64,000 bases of DNA from GCA-2688105 sp964499445 (GTDB lineage: Bacteria > Chloroflexota > Dehalococcoidia > Dehalococcoidales > GCA-2688105): positions 23,812-87,811 of the forward strand of contig CAZCLE010000003.1 of NCBI GenBank assembly GCA_964499445.1. The letters run 5' to 3'. The notes beneath the pieces were generated by a model. That model did no database searches, was not told where the DNA came from, and saw only the letters and a list, made by a program, of their open reading frames with translations. Numbering within the stretch: the stretch's first letter is position 1; every line of letters starts with the position of its first letter. The position numbers were made by a program, and so were the translations under genes. Of this stretch, positions 43,067-51,963 are shown one piece after another.

Positions 43067-45148
43067 CTATTTGATAAAGCCACTGACTGAGCCACAATCA
43101 TAGACTTTATGAAATCCTTGCTCGGTAAGCTCTTGCCGAGGGTCATAATTCAGCTTGTAGTAACTCCCTGAGCCGGTTCCAAAGGGATGGTTCACAATTT
43201 CATCCCTGATGAGAAGCATGCGGGAGGAACACTGACCGAAATCCCTGTTTAGCAGACAGGATTGTATCCATTCCAGCTTATTTTTCAACTCAATAGACAA
43301 CTCCGGCGTGAGCTGGATCCTGGTGTAAAAGCCGTCGACGCCTATAGTCCCCTCATAATTAGCCGAGACAGTCTGCACCGCCTGCGATTCAGAAGTGGTA
43401 AGGGCAAAACGAACAATCTGATTCTTAGAAAAAGTCCGATTGGTCTGGTTAGAGGGAAAACCTATAATAGACAGGAAGGTCAGGACGAAAACTAAAACTA
43501 TCACCAAGCTAGCCGTTAAATATCTCTTGTTAAACAGCCCAAGTAAGAGAGAAAAAGTTACCGCCAGTGGGATAGATAATAAAATCTCTGCCATATACCA
43601 CCACCTGTGTTCAATAACGGAACGCCCGATTAGCATGGGAAAGTAGCCGATGCCCAAAATCAATATCCCAGCTACGGCTATAAAAAAAGTATAATGATTA
43701 CCAAATCTCCTGGAGAGCATATAAAAGACACCGATAAAAGACACGGCGAAAAATAGAAGCATACCCAAACTATTAAATAAGAATTCAAATGGGGCGCTGG
43801 AAAGCGTCTCAGTTGCTGGCGGTGCCGTCTCTGGAGGCGCAGTCTCTGGAGGCGCAGTCTCTGGAGGTGCAGTCTCTGGTGGTGCAGTCTCCGGCGGTGC
43901 AGGCTCTGGAGGCGCAGGCTCCGGCGGCGCAGTCTCTGGTGGTGTAGGCTCTGGAGGCGTAGGCTCTGGTGGTGTAATTCCTGATGGTGCCGAGCCCGGG
44001 GCATAGGTAAGCCCTGCGCTGGGCTCAAAACCACGCTCTACAAACCTGGCTAAACCCTGCATATGTCCGGTACCAAAAGTCCACCAGCCGAGCATAGCAA
44101 CAATAAAAAGGAGAGCTACAGCTAAAAGGGGAAGAGTAGCCAATCTCTGTTTAAAGAACTTATTGTAAAATACGAAGCTTAGCCAGAAAGCAAAAAGCAA
44201 TATAGCCAGCCAGAGCGTAGCTATGGCATGAGTCAGGAGCAGAGCCACCATGAGCAGCCCGCAAAAGGGGATGACCACGGTTGCCCGGTCTTTGTGGAGC
44301 TTGAGGACCAGATAGATGATGATGACTACCAAAGTAGCCCCTAGCGCATTGGGGATAGTCCAATAGCCGAAGAAAATATACCAGTTGGCTACTCCCATCA
44401 ATAAGGCAGCTAGCATACCAATCTTGGCATTAAACAGGAGCCTGCCGATGAGGAAGATAAAAAGTGCGTTACAGACCGTCTGCAACAAAGAAATAGAAAA
44501 CATGGCAGCTAACTTGTAACTCAGTCCGGTTATTAGTGAGGTTGCCCCGATGGTAAGGTGCATAATCGGTAACTGCTGGTAAACACCGCCTTCAATGTGT
44601 CCTGCATTTATCCACCCCACTGTAGTTAGCCGATGTATCCAGGTGTCCATTCCGACTATGTCGGGGAAGAGAAGAAGGACTGACCATTGCAAGCTTAAGG
44701 CAATAAGGATTATTTGCAACAAAGTAAACGGTGTCCGTGAGTTTTTAGACGGTAGAAACAATATCTTAGCTGCCAAAATGGCACTCATAGCGGCTATTAA
44801 GATGAAGTATTCCAGGGGTCTTACGTACGGCTCAGGTCTGAAAGTAAAAGACCACAAGCTATAGGTAAAAAGGGCAAAGAATACGATGTCTAAGAGCAAT
44901 AGGATAGATGGCGTAGCTTCAAAATTTAGGATGGAAGGAATATCTGATAACCTCCGGCGCTGTTTCAAGACCAAGTAAGTAGCACAAGCGACAAAGGCGA
45001 GGATAGCAGTGATGGTGTAGGTAGGGCTTCCTATATGTATTTGGAGATAGGCGATTAAAACGAGGGAGAAAATAGCGCCGATTAAAGCTAGAACGCTATC
45101 TAGATTGTCTCTGATGAAGGGTAACACTTTACTTCTAGAGTTCACCAT
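43067..45148 (-). CDS. Large polytopic membrane protein with proline-rich repeat
   Basis: A 693-aa protein with about a dozen hydrophobic helices, organised like an integral-membrane glycosyltransferase or flippase-type surface glycan protein. An external-looking linker of eleven PPEx-type pentapeptides (about residues 391-445) splits the helices. The C-terminal soluble part contains no known motif. No catalytic signature is certain. It lies 17 bases upstream of asnB in the same direction. Confidence 0.6.
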   Translation of the reverse strand: MVNSRSKVLPFIRDNLDSVLALIGAIFSLVLIAYLQIHIGSPTYTITAILAFVACATYLVLKQRRRLSDIPSILNFEATPSILLLLDIVFFALFTYSLWSFTFRPEPYVRPLEYFILIAAMSAILAAKILFLPSKNSRTPFTLLQIILIALSLQWSVLLLFPDIVGMDTWIHRLTTVGWINAGHIEGGVYQQLPIMHLTIGATSLITGLSYKLAAMFSISLLQTVCNALFIFLIGRLLFNAKIGMLAALLMGVANWYIFFGYWTIPNALGATLVVIIIYLVLKLHKDRATVVIPFCGLLMVALLLTHAIATLWLAILLFAFWLSFVFYNKFFKQRLATLPLLAVALLFIVAMLGWWTFGTGHMQGLARFVERGFEPSAGLTYAPGSAPSGITPPEPTPPEPTPPETAPPEPAPPEPAPPETAPPETAPPETAPPETAPPETAPPATETLSSAPFEFLFNSLGMLLFFAVSFIGVFYMLSRRFGNHYTFFIAVAGILILGIGYFPMLIGRSVIEHRWWYMAEILLSIPLAVTFSLLLGLFNKRYLTASLVIVLVFVLTFLSIIGFPSNQTNRTFSKNQIVRFALTTSESQAVQTVSANYEGTIGVDGFYTRIQLTPELSIELKNKLEWIQSCLLNRDFGQCSSRMLLIRDEIVNHPFGTGSGSYYKLNYDPRQELTEQGFHKVYDCGSVSGFIK
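43814..43978 (-). repeat. 15-bp minisatellite coding for (T/A)PPE(P/T)
   Basis: Eleven in-frame copies of a 15-bp unit, roughly GTCTCTGGAGGCGCA on the plus strand, give a run of TPPEP and APPET pentapeptides inside the membrane protein. Several adjacent units are identical or differ by one or two bases, which indicates recent expansion by slippage. Confidence 0.9.
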
Positions 45149-45356
45149 GTCTCCTGGTTATCTTCCGTGTATAGGTTTAGGCTGCCTCTAACCGGTATTA
45201 GCTGGAATTATGAACCATGCGTGGGTTAGTGTCAACAATTAGCGCTAGGAGCCATCTACCTGTGTTTTACTTGAAAGGGGGTAGTAGGTGTCAGAGGGAT
45301 GGCTCTGGGTTTGTGGTAAAACCACGCCTTCTTCTTGATTCTCTTTTGAGCTCGTC

Positions 45357-46823
45357 CTAGCCTTTTATCACCCCTATGGGTCTACTCCGGGCGACGATTC
45401 GGGAGATGCCCACATTATGCGCCACATTGACCACAGTGCTTACATCCTTATAAGCCTGGGAGGCTTCCTCAGCCAGGCCTTTTAGGCTGCCGGCCCTGAT
45501 GGTTATGCCTCGAGATTCAAGGTCCCTGCGTACCTCGTCACCCCTAAGCTCACGCTTGGCGGCAGCGCGGCTCTTGACTCTACCGGCGCCGTGACAGGTG
45601 GAACCGAAGCTCTCTTTCATTGCCTGCTCTGTCCCCACCAGTATATAGGAGAATCGCCCCATGTCCCCGGGGATGAATACCGGCTGGCCAATGCGAGCGT
45701 ATTTGCGGGGGATATCGGGATGGCCGGCAGGGAAAGCCCGGGTTGCCCCTTTACGATGAACACAAAGCATCTCCTTCTTACCGTCCACTTCGTGCTCTTC
45801 TATCTTGGCAATATTGTGGGTAACATCATAGATAAGCTCCAGCCCAGCCTCTTCTTGGCTCATCCCCATCACCTCGCTGAAGGACTCTCTTACCCAGTGG
45901 GCGATGCACTGGCGGTTGGTCCAGGCGTAGTTGGCGGCACATCTCATTGCTGTCAGGTAGTCCTGCCCCTCCCGAGAATCAAGGGGTGCGCAGGCTAGTT
46001 GGCGGTCAGGTAATTCAATTTTATACTTCTTCATGGCGGTAACCATCTGCTCTATGTAGTCACCGGCAGTCTGATGACCCAACCCTCGGGAGCCGGTATG
46101 GACAAGTAGCACAACCTGTCCTATCTGGTCGATACCCATATCCTTGGCGATAGCCTTCTCCTGTATTTGGTCAACCACGGCTACCTCGAGAAAGTGATTC
46201 CCTGAGCCTAATGTACCTAGCTGAGGTATACCGCGCTCTTTGGCTTTACTACTGACACAGGCAGGGTCAGCCCCGGCCATCTCGCCGCCTTCTTCGGTAG
46301 TCTCCAGGTCATCGGGTCGGCCGTATCCTTTCTCTATTGCCCAGCGCGAGCCTTTGACCAATACCTCGTCGATTTCCCCGTGACGCAGCCTAATCTTGCC
46401 CTTTGAGCCAAGCCCCGAAGGAACGTTTCTATACAGAGCGTCGGTAAGCTCCCTTATCTTGGGGCGAACCTCAGCCTCCAGCAAATTTGTCCGCAGCACC
46501 CGGACGCCACAGTTAATGTCAAAGCCGACGCCTCCCGGTGATATTACTCCATCGCTCATTCTCATCGCTGCTACGCCTCCGATGGGGAAACCATAGCCCC
46601 AGTGAATGTCGGGCATAGCCAGAGAATAGCCTACAATCCCAGGCAGGAAGGCAACATTAGCCACCTGCTCTAGTGACTGCTCCTTTAGTATGTCATTGAG
46701 CATTTCCTGATTGGCAAACACTAACCCGTCAACTCGCATCCCGGGCTTATAGCTTTTTGGTATTCGCCACCGGTAATCGTCTACTTTTTCCAACGGCCCT
46801 GTCCACGGACTCATATTCCTCAC
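45357..46823 (-). CDS. rtcB: RNA-splicing ligase RtcB
   Basis: GTP- and Mn-dependent RNA ligase joining 2',3'-cyclic-phosphate or 3'-phosphate ends to 5'-OH ends, 488 aa. Metal and guanylylation motifs are intact: GVGFDINCGVR, GSGNHFLEV, LLVHTGSRGLGHQ and CHGAGRVKSR. It starts three bases after the archease stop. In bacteria it repairs broken tRNA or rRNA. Confidence 0.95.
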   Translation of the reverse strand: MRNMSPWTGPLEKVDDYRWRIPKSYKPGMRVDGLVFANQEMLNDILKEQSLEQVANVAFLPGIVGYSLAMPDIHWGYGFPIGGVAAMRMSDGVISPGGVGFDINCGVRVLRTNLLEAEVRPKIRELTDALYRNVPSGLGSKGKIRLRHGEIDEVLVKGSRWAIEKGYGRPDDLETTEEGGEMAGADPACVSSKAKERGIPQLGTLGSGNHFLEVAVVDQIQEKAIAKDMGIDQIGQVVLLVHTGSRGLGHQTAGDYIEQMVTAMKKYKIELPDRQLACAPLDSREGQDYLTAMRCAANYAWTNRQCIAHWVRESFSEVMGMSQEEAGLELIYDVTHNIAKIEEHEVDGKKEMLCVHRKGATRAFPAGHPDIPRKYARIGQPVFIPGDMGRFSYILVGTEQAMKESFGSTCHGAGRVKSRAAAKRELRGDEVRRDLESRGITIRAGSLKGLAEEASQAYKDVSTVVNVAHNVGISRIVARSRPIGVIKG

Positions 46824-46826
46824 CTC

Positions 46827-47237
46827 CTAGACATCAAAGATAACCTGAACCCGGTTTCTCTCTCTGTCTACCTTGAGCATATAATAGGTAGCTGACTTCA
46901 CCCCTAGCTTCAGCTGGTGCCGGGAGGGATTATATGTTTCTCCCCAGCAGGTAGCCTTAAGATTGTGCTCCGTAAATTCAGTGATGTCAAATCTTTTGAA
47001 TAGAAGATACTCCACTTCAAAGATATAAATGAGGTGATTAAGCCAATTAAACAGCAGGCCCTCAACGTCTTCGGCGCTTACTGCCACCGGGCGTGATTCG
47101 CTTCCTCTCACCTTATTAAGTTCGGCAATAATTGAGAAAAGGCCATAAGCCGCATTGGCAAACGCCTCAGCCAAGCTACTGCCGTGAGCCACTAGCCCGG
47201 TATCAGCGGTGTGTTCTATTAGTTGAAACCGTTTCAT
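46827..47237 (-). CDS. Archease (RtcB-activating protein)
   Basis: A 136-aa archease that helps RtcB become guanylylated and turn over. The N-terminal HTADTGLVAHG motif and the C-terminal metal-site segment ending VIFDV are characteristic. It sits between trpS and rtcB with gaps of six and three bases, so the three genes are probably one transcript. Confidence 0.92.
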   Translation of the reverse strand: MKRFQLIEHTADTGLVAHGSSLAEAFANAAYGLFSIIAELNKVRGSESRPVAVSAEDVEGLLFNWLNHLIYIFEVEYLLFKRFDITEFTEHNLKATCWGETYNPSRHQLKLGVKSATYYMLKVDRERNRVQVIFDV

Positions 47238-47243
47238 TCAAGT

Positions 47244-48227
47244 TCACCCGAGTCCGACTTTTTTCTTGACGATAGTCAAAGTTTTCTCGGCGAGTGGTCG
47301 GGCTCTGGATGCTCCTTCGGCAAGCAAGGAGTCGATGTATGTTGGGTCGGCGGTAAATTCTCGATAGCGAGACTGCAAGGGGCGTAGGCTGTCAATGATT
47401 ACCTCTGCCAGTTCTTGCTTGAAATCGGCATAACCTTTACCTTCAAACCGGGCTTCTATATCGGGTCTACTGAGACCGGTAAAGAGTTCATAAATGACCA
47501 GCAGGTTGTAGATTCCGGGGCGGTTCTCATCAAAACGAACCTCGCGTAAGGAGTCGGTAGTGGCTCGCATAATCTTGGCCCGGATATCATCTGGTGAATC
47601 AAGCAGGTTGATGGCATGACCTGAAGTTGTTTCACTCTTGCTCATTTTGTTGGTGGGGTCGTCAAGCCCCATGATACGTGACCCGGTCTCGGGGATTAGC
47701 GGTTCCGGTAGCTTGAAAGTCTCACCATAGATTGAGTTGAATCGCTGGGCAACGTCCCGGGTAAGCTCTACATGTTGTTTTTGGTCTTCACCCACGGGCA
47801 CGAGGTCGGTATCATAGAGCAGAATATCGGCTGCCATAAGTGCCGGGTAATCGAAAAGGCCGACGCTAACCTGCTCCTGCTGTTCCTGCAATTTCTGTTT
47901 AAACTGAGTCATCCTCTGCATCCATCCCATAGGGGTAAAACAGTTAAGAATCCAGGTCAGTTCAGCGTGAGCGCCAACGTGGGATTGGATAAAGACTTTG
48001 GATAGTTTAGGGTCTATGCCGGCAGCAAATAGCAGACCGGCTACCTCACGTATCTTTGACTTTAAAACATTGGGTTCCTGGGGAAGGGTGATAGCGTGTA
48101 GGTCGACAATGCAAAAGATGCTGTCGAATTCAGTCTGTGAGGCTACCCAATACTTAATTGCCGCCAGGTAGTTCCCAATATGAATGTTGCCTGTTGGCTG
48201 AATGCCAGAGAATACTCGCTTCTTCAT
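47244..48227 (-). CDS. trpS: Tryptophanyl-tRNA synthetase
   Basis: Class I aminoacyl-tRNA synthetase, 327 aa. The HIGH-type motif is PTGNIHIGNYLAAI and the KMSKS motif is NKMSKSE. It charges tRNA-Trp, the effector of the T-box at 19849. No T-box leader is seen in its own upstream region, so it is regulated differently from the trp operon. Confidence 0.95.
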   Translation of the reverse strand: MKKRVFSGIQPTGNIHIGNYLAAIKYWVASQTEFDSIFCIVDLHAITLPQEPNVLKSKIREVAGLLFAAGIDPKLSKVFIQSHVGAHAELTWILNCFTPMGWMQRMTQFKQKLQEQQEQVSVGLFDYPALMAADILLYDTDLVPVGEDQKQHVELTRDVAQRFNSIYGETFKLPEPLIPETGSRIMGLDDPTNKMSKSETTSGHAINLLDSPDDIRAKIMRATTDSLREVRFDENRPGIYNLLVIYELFTGLSRPDIEARFEGKGYADFKQELAEVIIDSLRPLQSRYREFTADPTYIDSLLAEGASRARPLAEKTLTIVKKKVGLG

Positions 48228-48454
48228 TATTATTCCTTTCTTAATATATCTCTCTTATTTTATACCAAAATGGCAACCAATGTCTCTAGGTTCTGCCAAG
48301 ATTAAGCAGCATTATTCCCTCTTTGTTCTTTTTGGCTACAGTGTGACCAAAGTCGCATGCACTTGGCTCATTGTTCAATTAACAATGTTGCAGTAAAACA
48401 GCATCGGGCTCGGGAGGCAAAGAAGAGGTTGGCCGGGTTGCGTAAGTGGGGTGA

Positions 48455-48778
48455 TTAGTCACTGCTCTTTAACTGCTTCCACCTTTCTTCGCCCAAGCAT
48501 TGGCGGGCAGAAGCACACCACTCGATACACGAAGGTATTTTCTCCCGGTAGACATTCTCACCACACTTAGGGCACTTCACTCTGATTTCGTCAGAGAAGA
48601 TATCAACCTCAGCACCACAGTTGGGGCATTTGTATAGTGCCACCCGCAGGTTTTTGTCATCCAGGCCGGGACACCGGGTATATATTTCTATCACCTCCAC
48701 TATTGGCTGGTGTTTTGTGCCTAACTTTCCATATTTATGATACCATTGTGCATCATTATTTACCATTATCTCGGTCAT
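48455..48778 (-). CDS. Zinc-ribbon protein of unknown function
   Basis: A 107-aa protein with two CxxC knuckles (CPNCGAEVD and CPKCGENVY) forming a probable zinc ribbon. A Cys-containing tail follows (CIEWCASARQCLGEERW). The N-terminal 45 residues are unrecognised. The tail resembles small Cys-rich extensions of anaerobe redox proteins. It is divergent from the arsR operon. Confidence 0.6.
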   Translation of the reverse strand: MTEIMVNNDAQWYHKYGKLGTKHQPIVEVIEIYTRCPGLDDKNLRVALYKCPNCGAEVDIFSDEIRVKCPKCGENVYREKIPSCIEWCASARQCLGEERWKQLKSSD

Positions 48779-48846
48779 AAGTGAAAGCTCTGGGCATCCT
48801 CCCGGTATGAGGATAAGTCTTGGCTAATATATAATGCTGGCAGCGC

Positions 48847-48875
48847 TTGACAAATAACTTAGATGGTGGTAATCT
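48847..48875 (+). promoter_or_regulatory. Promoter of the ArsR-permease operon
   Basis: TTGACA (48847-48852) and TAATCT (48870-48875) are spaced 17 bases apart. An ATGCGCAT palindrome follows just after the -10 box, before the ATG at 48911. A related TATATGCGTTAATGCGCA stretch occurs again after arsR, before the permease gene. These could be ArsR operators. Confidence 0.55.
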
Positions 48876-48910
48876 ATGCTTAGATGCGCATATAAACAAT
48901 AAGGGTTCAC

Positions 48911-49270
48911 ATGCGAGAACTGACAAAAGCGTTTAAAGCCTTATCCGACGAGACCAGGCTCAGGATTCTGAACCTGCTCTTGGAGAGGGAGTGTTGTGTC
49001 TGTGAAGTGATGCAGGCATTGAATATCTCCCAGACTCGAGCCTCTCGCAACCTGAGTGCCCTTTACGATGCCGGTTTCCTCAAGCTAAGCAAGGATGGAC
49101 TGTGGTCGCTGTATTCGATTGATAGGGACGGGATGGAAGAATATTATTCCGACCTCGTTGACGCGGTGAGAAAGGCGCTAGAGGGTAACAGGGTAGTCGA
49201 GGCGGACAGGGAGCGATTGAAGAAAGCAGAGCGGGTGGGGCCAGGTTGTGTAAGACAGGTGAGAAAATAG
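48911..49270 (+). CDS. ArsR/SmtB-family transcriptional regulator
   Basis: A 119-aa winged helix. It begins with the family's ALSDETRLRILNLL, followed by ECCVCEVMQALNISQTRASRNL. The cysteines in ECCVCE sit at the place of the arsenic/antimony-binding alpha-3 site of ArsR, so a soft metal, metalloid or thiol-reactive inducer is likely. It probably represses its own operon with the permease and thioredoxin-like genes. Confidence 0.85.
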   Translation: MRELTKAFKALSDETRLRILNLLLERECCVCEVMQALNISQTRASRNLSALYDAGFLKLSKDGLWSLYSIDRDGMEEYYSDLVDAVRKALEGNRVVEADRERLKKAERVGPGCVRQVRK

Positions 49271-49329
49271 TCAAGTTATTTTTTTGCCGATTGTATATGC
49301 GTTAATGCGCACTGAGGGGTATAGCAGAT

Positions 49330-50364
49330 ATGTCGATTGTTGTGGAACTTCTTCAGGGTGGGCTTGGTGCTCTATTAGAATACTTGTCAGCTCATGTACT
49401 TACCTGTCTGATTCCAGCCTTTTTCATAGCCGGGGCTATTGCCGTATTCATCTCGCAAGCGGCGGTGCTGAAGTACTTTGGTCCTCAGGCAAAGAAATTA
49501 TTGTCCTATAGCGTCGCCTCGGTATCAGGGGCAATTCTGGCTGTCTGTTCGTGTACCGTACTGCCTCTATTTGGCGGTATCTATAGGAGGGGTGCGGGAT
49601 TGGGGCCGGCTATTGCCTTTCTCTACTCCGGTCCAGCCATCAATGTCCTTGCCGTCGTGTATTCAGCTAGACTTCTGGGCTATGACCTTGGAGCGGCACG
49701 TGCTTTGGGTGCTATTGTATTTGCTGCTGGTATCGGCTTAATCATGGCTTTTATTTATCGTGGGGAAGAATTGCAAAAGAACAAACAGGCTTTTGCTGTG
49801 CTCGCTGATTCAGGAAGTAAGAGCCTGTGGCAACAGGCGGTATTTTTTGCAACCCTGGTTGGTATACTGGTCTTCGCCGCTTCAAGTAACTGGATTGTCA
49901 CCGGCATCTTGCTGGCGGTGCTGGCGGTAATCCTGTGGCGCTGGTTCACCAGGGGTGAATTGGCGCAATGGATGAAAGAGACACTGCGCTTCGTACGCCT
50001 AATCATTCCTTGGCTCTTGGTTGGCGTGTTTGTCGCTGGAATCATCAGGGTGGTTGTTCCTGAGTCGGCAGTAACGGCCTATGTGGGGGGTAATAGCCTT
50101 CTGGCAAATTTCATCGCCTCTTTTCTGGGTTCGTTAATGTACTTTGCTACTCTCACTGAGGTTCCCATTGTCAGGGCATTTGTGGATTTGGGTATGGGTA
50201 GGGGTCCAGCACTGGCCTTGCTTCTAGCTGGTCCAGCCCTTTCCCTGCCTAACATGCTGGTCATCCGCAGCATTATGGGGACTAAAAAGACATTGACATA
50301 CATTTCACTGGTAGTAGTCATGGCTACTATATCAGGATATATCTTCGGACTAATAACCCAATAG
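49330..50364 (+). CDS. Permease of the COG0701/DUF318 family
   Basis: A 344-aa membrane protein with about nine helices. The conserved membrane motif CSCTVLPLFGGIYRRGAG followed by AFLYSGPAINVLA identifies the family, which includes ArsP-like organoarsenical exporters and the SO_0444-type metal efflux proteins. The Cys pair in CSC could bind a soft metal ion. It is co-regulated with ArsR and three thioredoxin-like proteins. Confidence 0.8.
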   Translation: MSIVVELLQGGLGALLEYLSAHVLTCLIPAFFIAGAIAVFISQAAVLKYFGPQAKKLLSYSVASVSGAILAVCSCTVLPLFGGIYRRGAGLGPAIAFLYSGPAINVLAVVYSARLLGYDLGAARALGAIVFAAGIGLIMAFIYRGEELQKNKQAFAVLADSGSKSLWQQAVFFATLVGILVFAASSNWIVTGILLAVLAVILWRWFTRGELAQWMKETLRFVRLIIPWLLVGVFVAGIIRVVVPESAVTAYVGGNSLLANFIASFLGSLMYFATLTEVPIVRAFVDLGMGRGPALALLLAGPALSLPNMLVIRSIMGTKKTLTYISLVVVMATISGYIFGLITQ

Positions 50365-50391
50365 AACAAAATACTTTAATAGGAGGTAAAC

Positions 50392-50655
50392 ATGATAAGG
50401 GTAAAAGTCTTTGGCTCCACCCCGCCCTGCGCCAAATGTAAAGAGGTAGAGAAGCGAGCCATTAAAGTGGCTGAAAAATATCCCGGCAAAGTGGAAGTGG
50501 CTAAATTTGACGCTCTATCTGAGGAGGGAAGCAAATACGGCATAATATTTATTCCTACAGTGGTGATAAATGACAGGGTTGTAGCTGCCGGGGAAGTCAT
50601 GTCCGAAGGCGAGTTAGAAAAAGCGATTAAAAAAGAAATGGAGGGACAATCATGA
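50392..50655 (+). CDS. Thioredoxin-like small protein with CxxC
   Basis: An 87-aa thioredoxin-fold protein of the small MTH895/TM0996 type. The active site is PPCAKC near residues 11-16, and the cis-Pro is in FIPTVVIND. An AGGAGG site precedes the ATG. First of three tandem copies. It is likely a cytoplasmic thiol reductant or metal-thiol partner of the upstream permease. Confidence 0.82.
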   Translation: MIRVKVFGSTPPCAKCKEVEKRAIKVAEKYPGKVEVAKFDALSEEGSKYGIIFIPTVVINDRVVAAGEVMSEGELEKAIKKEMEGQS

Positions 50656-50915
50656 CGGTAAAAGTGGAGGTGTTCAGCGGAGACCCACCCTGCCCGGGGT
50701 GCGTTGCCATTCTAGCCCTTGCTGATGAGTTCGCCAGGAAATATAAGGGTAAGCTGGAAGTAGTCAAGCTCATTGGAGAGGAAGCAACAGCCAAATTTGA
50801 GGAATATAAGCTTGGTTGTGTTCCGGCGGTTGTTATTAACGAGAAGATAAGAATTGAAGGGATATGTCCCAGTCGAACCACTTTAGCCAACGCATTGAGG
50901 GAGGGCGGACTATGA
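50652..50915 (+). CDS. Thioredoxin-like small protein, second copy
   Basis: An 87-aa paralogue with active site PPCPGC and cis-Pro segment CVPAVVINEKIR. An additional Cys lies in GICPSR. It overlaps the first copy and the third copy by four bases each, so the three are translated together. Confidence 0.8.
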   Translation: MTVKVEVFSGDPPCPGCVAILALADEFARKYKGKLEVVKLIGEEATAKFEEYKLGCVPAVVINEKIRIEGICPSRTTLANALREGGL

Positions 50916-51175
50916 ACAAAGTAAAGATAGAAGCGTTTTTGTCCATACCTACTTGCTCCGGCGGTGTCAGCCTCTCCAAATTGCTCAAAGAAATCGAAGA
51001 GGAATTCGGCGACAAGGTAGAGGTAATCACTTATAAAGGGCGTAATGAGTTATTTGAGAAGTACAATCTGACCGCAGCCCCGGCGGTAGTTGTTGGGGAG
51101 ATGGTTAGGATAATGGGAGTTTGCCCCAGTAAGGAATCGCTAGTTTCCGCCCTACGGGAAGCGGGATTGGAATAA
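50912..51175 (+). CDS. Thioredoxin-like small protein, third copy lacking the second active-site Cys
   Basis: An 87-aa paralogue. The active site is IPTCSGG, so only the first Cys remains. The distal Cys in GVCPSK is kept. It may act by a monothiol mechanism or pair its Cys with the distal one. The start is ATG 50912, overlapping the previous stop; upstream in-frame codons to 50864 lie within copy two. Confidence 0.78.
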   Translation: MNKVKIEAFLSIPTCSGGVSLSKLLKEIEEEFGDKVEVITYKGRNELFEKYNLTAAPAVVVGEMVRIMGVCPSKESLVSALREAGLE

Positions 51176-51209
51176 TTGTAGGGTAAAGGCACGGAGCTTT
51201 GCCATCTTT

Positions 51210-51896
51210 TCATCTAATGCTGTGATGCGTGGTATGGGGTGGGGGCTTGGGTAGAGGCAATGATTCACCCTTCCTTACGAATAGTAGAGGAAACACGATA
51301 TCGCTTAAACAACAGGGAATCCAAACGGCAAGGAATAAGAACAAGAAGATAAAACCGAGCAGAGGAATCCAGTAGGCTGTCCCGAAGGCGGTGAAATAGA
51401 ATAGTGATGCCCAGGTGCTTAGCAGGACATGCCCATAATGGGGGAATTTGGTTACCTGTTTCCAATGACCAAGGGCAATACCAGCGAATGCTGCAGAATT
51501 TATAAGCTGCCATTTTGCAATTCCAATCACCGGCATTTTTTCAGTCTCGATAAAGGGGACGTGAAATTCCATTTCGATGTTAAGTAAGGCTCCTCCAATA
51601 TAAGGAATCACGGCATCGCTTAACGTAGCTATGCCGATTGACCCGGTGTAGCCAATTAAAATCAGTAGCCAGATTTTACCTCTACTATACTTTTTATACA
51701 TAGCTGTAGTCACCATAGCGCTCAAAATTATGTGGATTGGGTGTAAGGTATAAAAAGCAGTTTGGGAAATTGAGGCGGGGACATTGGCCAAGACTATTAT
51801 GACCATGATAATAATCCCGGTAACAGCTCCGGCACCGGTGAAGGGGGTGTGTCCCCCGAGTTCAATGGCTATTCGCCTGAACATTGTTTCAGTCAC
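51210..51896 (-). CDS. Polytopic membrane protein of unknown function
   Basis: A 228-aa protein with five or six hydrophobic helices and many His residues near helix ends (GGHTPFTGAGA, HPIHIILSAM, ALGHWKQ, and a HTTHH tail). The pattern suggests metal binding or transport, but I do not recognise the family. It is in line with the Fur-type gene just upstream on the same strand, 67 bases away. Confidence 0.6.
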   Translation of the reverse strand: MTETMFRRIAIELGGHTPFTGAGAVTGIIIMVIIVLANVPASISQTAFYTLHPIHIILSAMVTTAMYKKYSRGKIWLLILIGYTGSIGIATLSDAVIPYIGGALLNIEMEFHVPFIETEKMPVIGIAKWQLINSAAFAGIALGHWKQVTKFPHYGHVLLSTWASLFYFTAFGTAYWIPLLGFIFLFLFLAVWIPCCLSDIVFPLLFVRKGESLPLPKPPPHTTHHSIR

Positions 51897-51963
51897 CTAA
51901 TCGAAAGTCATTTTCAGTAACATACTTAAAAATAAACCCGGCTTCAGCAGTGTCTTAAATAAC

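Noticed and set aside
43814..43978. CRISPR-like or non-coding tandem repeat
   Set aside because: The 15-bp units are contiguous without spacers and keep the reading frame of the membrane protein, so this is a coding minisatellite.
43678..44034. 118-aa ORF on the minus strand inside the proline-repeat region
   Set aside because: It is another frame of the 15-bp repeat, giving His/Leu/Gln-rich low complexity, and lies wholly inside the larger membrane protein gene on the same strand.
48369..48387. Terminator hairpin CATTGTT-loop-AACAATG in the gap upstream of trpS
   Set aside because: A/T-rich 7-bp stem without a T-tail in either direction; too weak to call.
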